Part shown: positions 31,092 through 40,200 of the stretch, piece after piece
Layout: the number at the start of each line of letters is the position of its first letter
Position numbering within the stretch: position 1 is the stretch's first letter
Source: Phytophthora colocasiae
Taxonomy: Eukaryota > Oomycota > Peronosporomycetes > Peronosporales > Peronosporaceae
Length of the DNA stretch: 64,000 nucleotides
Reading direction: 5' to 3'
Assembly (NCBI GenBank): GCA_018806915.1
Contig: JAGKQI010000098.1
Coordinates: 4,030,001 to 4,094,000 of the forward strand
The notes under the pieces: model-generated
The model's input: the letters and a program-made list of their open reading frames with translations, nothing else
What the model was told of the DNA's origin: nothing
Database searches by the model: none
Program-made: the position numbers and the translations under genes

Positions 31092-34000
31092 TTACTGGGC
31101 GACTTGCGTCGCTGGAAGCTGTTCCTCTTCCTGGTCCTGGCTGGGGGGTGGAGCCTTGTCCTCGTCATCGTCACCTGGAGGCGTCGTATCCACTTCGGTT
31201 TCATCCGAGAGCAATCTCCCTGTCTTCAAGAAGTAGAATAACTCAAAGCGACGTCTGGGTAGTGCAGTGGCATTCATATCAACTCTCAGTCCACGGACGG
31301 CGAGGCGAATAAACATCCAGCATACATAAACTCCACAGCTGAACGAATCGAACTGAATGGGGTTATTCTGCGCGATGACCTCGTACTCTTGCAGACCAGT
31401 CACCTTCAGACGTGTTGCGATGGCTGAGCACGCGTTTTTGTATGGTGCCTGACCAAGCGGGTCGTAGAAGTAGATTCTCTTTGCCTGAACCTTCACAACG
31501 ATGCAGCACCAATGCGCGTTCATAAAGTTGATCGGCAGGAAAACAGTGTCGACACCATGCTCGGCAATATGACCCATTAACCTTCCATGCACGGACGACT
31601 CCACAAGACTTTCGTCCACGGTCCGAGTCCGTTTCTTCGATACACTCCCGATGACAAATCCGGCAAAACGACAGTCATTGTTCTTCTGATAAAGCCGCTC
31701 GCAGCACGCCTGAATCGCAGCATCCGTGAGCCACGTGGGGGGTTGCGCACGATACAAAAGTGTGTACTTATAGCCCGCATGATTGGACAGTCCTTCTAAC
31801 CCTTTGTACGGGTACGAGTTCAAGATATCTGCTGCCACGTCTTGCACGAGACTATGGTATTTGGCTGGAAGAGCAGCCAGTCCTTCTTCCGTAAGCCAAA
31901 CGTGTAACTCAATCCCAAGCTCTACAGCAACCTTCAGATTGTCAATGCTCTTGAAAATCTCTATCTGTTTGCGGGAAAAATTGCCAATATCCTTAATTTG
32001 AACGGTTTCGATGAGACGGTCGGGCTGGGAGGCTTGTGAAAGAGGATCGTCCACTGAAATAGCACTTTCTTGCGTATTGGCCACGGGTAATACAGCCATG
32101 CATGCCGCCAACAGCTTGGGGGGCAACAGGTAAAATGCGTCGCGATTTAAAACTGGATTCTTCATTCTCTTGAACTTTGGTTTTTTTGACTCCGCCTCAG
32201 CGAACTTAACAAGAATTCCAGACAAGCGCCGTCGACATTCCAACAGCCCGGGTCTGTCTCGATTTAGAGATTCCAAAACTTGTTCAAGCGTAGCGTCCCC
32301 AGATTTTTTCCGTCCAGACTCTGAAGCCTCAAACCACTTGCGCCCAGTTTTTTCATTCGAACTTGTCTTCTTTTTGTCCAGTTTTGGTCTTCCCACTTTG
32401 CGAGCTTTCGGGTTCAACTTGATCTTCAATGTATTAGGACTCTCAAAGTCGACTTCAGCATCTTCACCTACCAGTTCATCCATATCTTCGTTTTCTTCAT
32501 TAGTGACTTGTGGCGACGTACTCACTTTTGCGCGTTGGCGAACATTTCTCCATTGCTGCGTGACAAACTCCAACATAGACTCGAACTCGTCATTATCCTC
32601 GATATCTGCTAACTCGGAAGCGATTAAGTGAGTCGCACGTACAGCTTCAGTGTACCTCTGAGCCTGAGTCCGCGTACGCTTCACAGCTCCACCTACGGAT
32701 GTGTCCCCAAAGCGTTCATAACAAAACTGCCTGACTTTGATAAGTTCTCGTTGAGGATTCGTCCATCTACATAGTAACAAAATAAATCCTGGTTAAATCC
32801 TGGGAAAATCATGTAGAATCCTGGTTGAAACAAAACATCCCGGAATAATACTGAAATATTCGCATCTCGTACCTCTCATCAATCCGCATCCATGGAATAA
32901 GTGCACCAACAACCGAAACGCTCTTTCGATAGGCTATAACGTGGCGGCAAGGTAGCCGCATTGAAAGAGAGAAGTCGCAAGTACACCGCCAATCATCATC
33001 TCGTAATTGATAAGGCTTTTGGCCTCCTTGGACGTGTACAGCATGAAGATCCTGATCATCGCGGACGAAATTATAGACATCCACACTATCTAGAGCTCGA
33101 GCGTATTCCTTTTCCACGTGGCCCGCGACATACGGAGTTGTAAATCGAAGAACATTAGCCATTTCATCGTCATAATTTGAATTCACAAACTGACCAATTC
33201 GAGAGTGGCGATATCCATATTCATTCTCGACGCGACGATCAAAGGCCACTAATGCCTTAATGCATTGAGACATTGCCATCGATCCATCCACCCCATCTTT
33301 AAACTTTCCAAAAAAGCTTTCCAAGCGATTGTTTGTATGATTGCTGAAATGAGGAAGATCGGCCCGGCGATACATAACCCAACGATCTTGGCAATCGTTC
33401 CAATTCTTTTCAAAATACGAAAAGAAACCAAAGACACCAATCCTTTCGCACAGCCCTTTCAAAGCAGCGTATGCAGTCTGATAGGAAGCGCTGGAATCCG
33501 CGTAAACCAATTTGTGAATACACGCGTCAATCTGGCCCGCATCGTCCGAAGATATCTTACCGAATTCTGGCTTGGACCGCATCTCCTTAAGATATTTGAT
33601 CACATGAAAATGACAAATCAATACGCGAGCTTCAGGAAAGTGCTCCTCGAGCACACGAATCTCATTCATGTCTTTATCCACAATAATCACTCGAAGCAAC
33701 TTGATCTTGGTAGGATGAGACCTTTTGAAATGGCCAATGGCTTTGTCCATGTGCCAGTCTCCATTCGCTTCCAAAAGGGAATGCTGCACGACAGATCCTT
33801 CGCCGAACTCGTTCATACACATGAACGTAAGTAGTTGGTAGTTGTATCTGCAGTAAACATGAAAAAATCCTGTTAAATCCTGAAAAAATCCTGGAATAAT
33901 CATGGTTAAATCCTGGATGATATAAATGAACTTACCGATTGGTCTTATGGCTGCAGTCGACGAGAAGAAGTTCACTGAATCGACTAAAGATCCTGCGCAT

Positions 34001-34972
34001 GTGCGCCGTAGCCAAAGATATCACACCAGTCTCACCAACTGCAGTTTCAGCCACAGATGAAATATTCTCCTTGTCAGTGGCTGCAAAGCTTGCCAGTTCG
34101 CGCGCAGTGGCTTCATTATCGTCACCGCCGACAAGAGAGGCCGAATGAGCACGCACCAAGTTATCCACATCAAGTTGAAGCACGTTTTGGTCGTGCTCCA
34201 GTAAATAATCGTAGATTCTGGACCGCTTAGCACCGACAGCCAGCATTCCATCCACCCGAGCACTCACCAAAGCGCTGTCGACACCACGAGAGGAGGGATA
34301 CGTGGCAAAAGCCCGCGCAGACACTTGATGGTTGTGAACAAAATGACCACTTTTCACTTCCAACTCCTTTCTCTTCACGTTCCACTGGACAACAAACCGG
34401 AACGGACAATTCGTGAGTCGAATGTGTTGACGAGGGCGGCTTCCTTCGCTCCGAGACTTGCGCTTCCGCCAACCATGCGTACATATGTACGTGCGTTGGT
34501 ACGGTTCAATGTCCTGTAAAATGAGTTGTGAAGCATCCGCACCTTTCTTCGTGCGCAACAATCGCTTGTTTCTCTCCACTCGAGACATAGTCTCTTTCAC
34601 AGGCAGCACTTGTAACGTGCGCTCACAGTAGCCAGTAAAGTAGCTGAGCCACGCCTCCCAACTGGCGTGATAGACATCAGGCCCTTCCACAGCCACCATT
34701 ACTGCACCATGTGAATCGCGCACCTCCTCTACGGAGTCATCTGATTCAGCACTTGGTTGGTCATCATCAGCGTCATCATCATCAGCGAATTCCTCTGTCG
34801 AAACATCACCACCAGCCAATGCGTCCACAGATTCATTCACTACGCGCACAGACAGCACGTATTAGCCACCTCAATCCTGTAGTGAAATGTCTCGCAATTG
34901 TCCTGTACACGCACCATCACTGGTCCCATGAGGGACGTCTGCTGCACTTCCGCTCCGCGTAGTCATGCCCAT
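31092..34972 (-). CDS. MULE transposase fused to Ulp1-type (C48) cysteine protease, four exons
   Basis: The model is complement(join(31092..32766, 32873..33847, 33936..34839, 34915..34972)), 1203 residues, all junctions in frame. A FAR1-like zinc-binding region lies near residues 136-180 (YICTHGWRKRK, NCPFRF, HFVHNHQ). The MULE core carries LLLVDCSHKTNRYNYQLL (first Asp, across the intron), VIIVDKDMNEI (second Asp), ICHFHVIKYLK and YFEKNWNDC (Glu). The SWIM zinc finger is CTCDFSLSMRLPCRHV (about 605-622). Exon 3 continues as R-W-T-N-P-Q-R-E-L and ends in a C48 protease domain with NAHWCC, YDPLGQ and FDSFSCGVYVC, giving an intact His-Asp-Cys set. Ulp1 genes accompany some plant MULEs; here splicing places both activities in one chain. 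Exon 1 (19 codons) is the least certain; its junction is supported by a GTGCGT donor and a CTAAT branch-like site. Confidence 0.82.
32785..32823. repeat. AATCCTG cluster in MULE intron 3
   Basis: Three copies of AATCCTG, at 32785, 32796 and 32817, lie in the intron between the SWIM and protease-linker exons (32767-32872). The same heptamer recurs in the other introns and the subterminal regions. Confidence 0.7.
33866..33915. repeat. AATCCTG cluster in MULE intron 2
   Basis: Four copies, at 33866, 33876, 33887 and 33909, fill much of the 88-bp intron 33848-33935 that splits the first catalytic-Asp region. A single copy also sits in intron 1, at 34873. Confidence 0.7.
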
Positions 34973-35088
34973 CTCGTTGCGCCGTGGCTTCTCGTCCTCG
35001 GGGTCAAAGCTGAAATGATTCTACTTAGGAAAACTACTTCGGAAATAAACGAATCATACATGGTCGAACTTTGAGAAAGAATCCTGGA

Positions 35089-35149
35089 TGTATACAGGAT
35101 GCAATCATGAGTGTTTCCAGAACTATAATACTGGACTCCAACGGTTGCG
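35089..35149 (-). repeat. MULE right terminal inverted repeat
   Basis: This is the counterpart of the left terminus. The 28-bp core is at 35116-35143, followed by six weakly matching bases to the element end at 35149. TGTATACAGGA at 35089-35099 pairs with the inner block of the left end. Confidence 0.9.
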
Positions 35150-35158
35150 TTTATAATA
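35150..35158. repeat. Target-site duplication, right copy (TTTATAATA)
   Basis: Exact copy of 30681-30689, directly abutting the right end of the Mutator-like element. Confidence 0.9.
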
Positions 35159-35483
35159 ACTCGAAATTGTACAAGCTAAAGCAAAAGGTGATAAAATTGT
35201 CGTTTTGGCAATTCAACACTCCTGCTCACTGCTCGCCAAGTAGAGCGAATCAGCTCCCGAAAAATTGGCCAGCAGTTGAAACTAGTTGACACTAACCTAC
35301 CTGTCTTCTTTTCACCGCGGAGATGCTCGTGCAGCGAGTGCGCCACCGCGATATCAACTATGGGAAACAGCGCAAAGGTGATAAATTCTCAATCCGTCGA
35401 TTTTATCACTTCAAAGGTTTCAAGTTCAATTTTAGTCCTTCAAGTTCAAAAAAAGCGCTTTTTTCAGCCACTGCAAATGCGTA

Positions 35484-35690
35484 GAAATTAGTAGCTACTA
35501 TAGTACCATATTGCTATAGTAAAAAATACTTCAGACTGTTCTGATTCAACTACATGTAGTTCGAAAGCACTAGTAATTCACTTTGGTACTATCTAGCTAC
35601 TATCGAACTACTATCATTCCTCCTGGGCTCACATCGCCAGCTCTACAGCGAAGACGTGAAGCTCTCATACGCTAGTTATATGTAGCTTTA
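35484..35690 (+). repeat. Diverged direct repeat, copy B
   Basis: Same orientation as copy A at 27493. It shares GAAATTAGTAGCTACTA, TAGTACCATATT, CTATAGTA and AATACTTCAGA with small indels, and a later block around GAAGACGTGAAGCTCTCATA. The pair brackets the pogo remnant, LINE, GIY-YIG-like gene and MULE. Confidence 0.5.
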
Positions 35691-36636
35691 TAGGAACGTC
35701 CCTTGTTCAACGTGCTGCTTGCTGTCGTAAGCGAGATTGAAATCACTTGCTTCACATTCCACAGGCCACCTCTTTACACTTCTCGAAATGCATTGTCGCG
35801 CTTCATGATAAGTACTTCGAAGTATCTTGCATATCTGCGCAGGAGTCACGATGTGCTTGCATAGGGCCTTGCGTCGACAATGCGGCCCGCCGTTGTGACG
35901 GCCGGAAGTAGCTGAGCGAAATCATCTGTCGACCGCTTGGTGTCAGCAACTTAGCGGACAGCTATCGTCGTCCGCGGATGAGTTTAGTTCAGGCTTGGTT
36001 GGTTTGCCAGTTCCCCACGCCAGTCTCCTGGTTGCTACCCTGAGCTTTAACATGTACCATGTACAACATGGTACATGTATTTTGAGTAACATAATCAATA
36101 GTTGTAGAAGTAATACAAGAAAAACGTACCGCGCAATAGGCCGAACAGGTCGCTCGACTAGCACACAAGTTGAGCGAATGGATCCATGGACTCCGGCTCC
36201 AGGTAAAAACATCCGATTAAGGCGCACATCGTAGCCGGCTTGGTCGGTTCGAGTGGGATGCTTGGGCGAAGCAATGTACTTGCAAAGTGCGTTCGTCGGT
36301 AGCTGTAGTAAACTATTATAGTAATGTAAAGTATTAGTCGGAATACTAGTACTATAGTAGTATCTGTCAGGGTCGACTGTAGTACTGACAACCGGTAACG
36401 TACCGGTATTCTGTTTGCTCGTCCAACGCGCATGTCGCTCACGGTACTACCTAACTCCTCTGGTAGCTGTTCTTAAAGAGGATATCCTGGCCGTGTGTGT
36501 CGTACAGGGAAGGTAGCGCCTTACAAGTTCGTCACAAGATGTAGCAAATGGTTCTCTATGCTTGTACCAAGCTTCGTCCGTGCAAGTGGTCTGTGTGGAG
36601 CGCTACGGTACAAGCGGCCTAAAGGCAATTTTTTGC
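35691..36636. other. AT-rich repeat debris with a strong palindrome
   Basis: No gene is seen. A perfect inverted repeat with 13-bp arms and a 3-bp loop (ACATGTACCATGT / ACATGGTACATGT) lies at 36050-36078. Further TACTATAGTA-type fragments near 36310-36370 resemble the dispersed repeat family seen at copies A and B. Confidence 0.45.
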
Positions 36637-36686
36637 ACAGTGAGCGACATTAATACGGATCCACATTAATATATGTCGCTCACTGT
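36637..36686. promoter_or_regulatory. Perfect 14-bp inverted repeat upstream of UPF0390-like gene
   Basis: ACAGTGAGCGACAT at 36637-36650 is matched by its exact reverse complement at 36673-36686, separated by 22 AT-rich bases that themselves contain ATTAAT in both arms. It ends 47 bp before the ATG and is therefore within the likely promoter or 5' UTR. It could be an operator-like binding site or an RNA hairpin. Confidence 0.55.
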
Positions 36687-36733
36687 AGTTGTATTGCCTG
36701 TTGACTGGCCACAGACGACGAAAAGCAGCAGCA

Positions 36734-37260
36734 ATGGCGCAGGGTAGCGGGTACCTGAAGAAGGGCAAGAAGAGCGTCAAGAACGCCGGCTCGAAGCCTT
36801 CCAAGAAGGCAACGAGCTACTCACACAAGAAGTCGGCCGCCAAGTTCACCAAGAAAGGCAGTACGTGGACTGCTGAAGCTCTGTGATGCACTACCAATTG
36901 CAGACCATTTTTGACTAATTTGTCTGCCATTTCTTACTGGCAGACCCGACGACGGAGATCCGACGCGGCTGCAGCGGCATGAAGAACAACGGCAGCAAGG
37001 CTGTCACAAGTTTCATCAACCAGAACTTGGAGAACATCATGGCCAGTCGTGTGTTGCAGGCAGGCACGACGCTGGCGCTGAGCGACGTCAAGGCGCACGG
37101 CAAGGAGCGGCTTAAAGAGATTAACCAGCACGCACGAACCAAGAAGAAAAGCCGCGTGGCGCAGAAGCTGGCGGCGTTGGAGCGTTCTATTAAAGAACAG
37201 GAGGAAGGCGGAACCAAGCGCAAACGCCCTACAGCCGCGGCGGTCGTCTCGCACTCATAG
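36734..37260 (+). CDS. UPF0390-like (L10K-type) small basic protein, two exons
   Basis: The model is join(36734..36860, 36944..37260), 147 residues. The donor is GTACGT and the acceptor GGCAG, and the junction gives FTKKGNPTTEIRRG. The protein starts MAQGSGYLKKGKK, is Lys-rich, and has a central INQNLENIMASRVLQAGTTL segment followed by LALSDVK. Start, basic N-terminus and this central pattern resemble the UPF0390/Leydig-cell-tumour 10-kDa family found across eukaryotes and thought to be nucleolar. The C-terminal half is longer than usual and coiled-coil-like. It is convergent with the sorting-nexin gene, the stops being only 37 bp apart. Confidence 0.6.
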
Positions 37261-37297
37261 ACTTAGCATGGCCAAATTTATTCACTTTGATATGCTT

Positions 37298-40200
37298 TTA
37301 GATGGCGACCTTGAGCTTCTTGTCGCTGCTAGTGCGTGCTGCAGTTGATGCTAGGATCGGCGACATGGGCGGAGTGGCTAGGCCTGCTGCGTCATCGTCT
37401 ATCGACGCAGCTACGGCCTCCTTCGCGATGGTAGTGGCCACTTCGATCGCAGAGGGAGATGCAGGTGTAGGTGCTGCCCCCAGTGGCTTCTTTCCCTTGA
37501 ACGTGGTCGAGTCCGGGAACAGGTGCAGAAGCAGCTCGTCTGTGATAGTGAAGAGCAGGTTCTTGACAAACACCTCGTGCTGCAGGAACTCGTGCAATTT
37601 CAGCGCCGCGTTCTCGCATGCCGTGTCGCCAAAAAGCGACAGAGCCTTCGAAGGGAAGCTCGCAAGGATAGCTTCAAGACAGTCCTTGCGGAGCACCTGC
37701 ATGTCAGGAGCAGGAGGTGGTGGCAAGTTGGCCTCGCTTGCGTCAGGGAAAATGTACATTCGCAGGTCACCAATCCAACCAGAGAGCTTCTTCGGGTCTG
37801 TGAAAGAGAGGAACTGCCGCTCCAGCATCCGGAAATGTGAGGCGCCGAGAAACGCCTTGATAAACGACCGCGTCATCGAAAAGATCTGCCGTCGCACCAT
37901 GCCGATACCGTCGAACTCAAATACTTCGCCTAGCACAGCGAAAAGGCTAACTTCGATCTTTTGTAGGACACGCATCTTCGTCTCCTTGGAATTCGCATCC
38001 GGAGCGATCCACCGTCCCTTTTTCCACTTGCCATTCTCCACAAGCACTCCTCCAGCCCCAGCCACTCCAGTGCCACCACCTCCAACAGCGTTACCCATTG
38101 CACTACCTCCGGCAGAAGACGTTGCAGATAGAGATACCGGGCTTTCACCACCTTCCCACCCCGATATCGACGAGTTGCCAGTTGAAAGAGACGCCCCGTA
38201 CGCATTCGCGAGCAAAAGAAACTTTTGTACATCCGAGCTTTGACACAGAGTATCGCATGCCAGCAATTGTTGCAAGAATTGCTCCAGGATATGCAATCGC
38301 TTCTCGTAGGTGAGAGCTACTGTGGATATTGTCCTCAGCGACGGCTTAATGGAAATCATTTCCATGTAATCAATACCCCTCAAGTGGCATGCTTGGCACC
38401 CCACCCCACATTTTTTCTCTTGCTTCTTCAGTTTGTCAGCCAACTGTTTCTCCAGCACTTCGAAGTCATGGAAGGTTTTGATAACACTCCAGGCGTACGA
38501 ACTGTCGTCTTTCACTTTGACCGTGATTTCAAACTTGGTATTTCCAGCGCGGCTAGTACTTGGACTGAAGGGGCTTGCAGACTGTCCAGACGTTGAATCG
38601 CCAAAATTGCTGCCGCTGTTTGTAGGAGATAGCGTGGTGAGATTTCCAGTTGAGCTGTTGGAAGTGCTGGAGCTGAACGTATCGAAATCGCGCTCGCGCT
38701 CCTTGATCAAGTATTTGCCAACATGGGCCTCTATACGCAGCTTGTACTTGTTCACGAGGCGATCGTAGCAATTTCCACAAACGCGTGCTTTCTTAGATGT
38801 TTCCAGAGGTGGCGGATACACCATAAACGCGTAGAAATCCAGGCACGACGCGCACACACGTTGGTGGCAACTTTGACAGCTTCCAACACCTGACTTAGAT
38901 GCTGGAAGGGATTTAAGGCAGCGGAAGCAAAGATTGTCATCGTCATCATCATCGTTGTCGTACAAAGAAACAGGGTCATCGTCCAAGGAGGGCAGGACCT
39001 CTGTTTCAGGCACGGAGGTCTTGATACTTTTGTTTGAAAGTCCACGTCGCAGCGATGGGATAGATGCGCGAGCCTTCATAAAAGCTGATGTTTTTGTTGA
39101 TGTTCGGTCCGATACAACCATCCCCACCGTCGAGTCCCTGATCGGACTGTCCGGCATCTCCTTATCAAAGCTCTTCGAGCGCCTTCTCAAAAGTGACTTC
39201 TTTGCCGTGGTTCCCTTTTCACGTGCTAGTGCATTAAAACGTTGCTTCAGTTTTCGTGCTCTACCCACACCATTGGGGACAGCTGCTGATGCCAAGGGTG
39301 AGGACACACCGAAAGCATTGGGGGATACAGGTGGGGACGCAAGTGTCAGAACTGGAGGCAAGTGGCACCTTCGACGTATCCACCGTCGCCTTCGGACAGA
39401 ATCAAATTTCTTTTCTTTCTCATGGAAATTGTCTTCGAAGGTCTTCGCATACTCCCATGAAGGATTTGGAGTTTCGCTGTCCGACGATTCTCCTGCGTCA
39501 TTTGCAGCATTTTCCAATGTCCAATCGTCTTCCCAAACCCATTCGGACGATGGAAGTTCATTCCAGCGTTTGTCGCTAGCCTTTACCCACCCGTTTATAG
39601 GAACGTAGCGCTCTGTCTCCCATACTCGCTCCAACACACGTACGGGGCCAGATTCCCACGAGCTGGAGAGCGAAATACTGAGCTCTTCGTCCAGATCGCT
39701 CTGTCTTCCCAGAAGAATAGGCACTCCAAAACACACCTGAAGTTTATCAAGTTGAGATACCGACTCCATAACGGATTCCACTAGTGTGCCGTCGTACAGT
39801 AGAGCAAAGTCTTCGTAAAATAGCTCCGTTACGTTACTGTGGGCATATAATTCAGCACAAAAAGTTCCAAGCGATCCCTTTTCCAAAGCACTTAGCAGCC
39901 ATTGAACCCCACGAGTTGAAACAAACGACTCACTTGGGCTACAACTGGGGCATTGAGACTCCACAAATCGCCAGTGAAAATTAAATGACTCCGCACCAGG
40001 TCTGTCTCGCGCAATATACTCCCAATAATACTGGTTGTCCTCCACATCTCCATCGAAATCGCTACCCCTGTCTGTGCTCATACTGTCACGACGTGGGGAA
40101 GTCGAGTCGATTTTTGTAACTGGTAGCGATGATCGCCGCCTTACGCTCGGGGACTGAGGGGGAGTTGAAGGCTCTTTGATCTCACTTTCATCGTCTGAAG

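Larger units (their letters stand above)
30690..35149 (-). mobile_element. Complete Mutator-like element (MULE), 4460 bp
   Basis: The element is bounded by a perfect 9-bp target duplication and inverted termini, and carries one transposase-Ulp1 gene on the minus strand. All catalytic motifs in the gene read intact once three introns are removed, so the element may be autonomous. The subterminal regions contain palindromes built on AATCCTG. The exact duplication and matching terminal core argue for a recent insertion. Confidence 0.9.

Noticed and set aside
32809..33975. Unspliced 388-codon reading of the MULE transposase core with the extra N-terminus MNFFSSTAAIRP
   Set aside because: The extra residues are translated intron and out-of-frame exon. 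Splicing restores the conserved DCSHKTNRYNYQLL.
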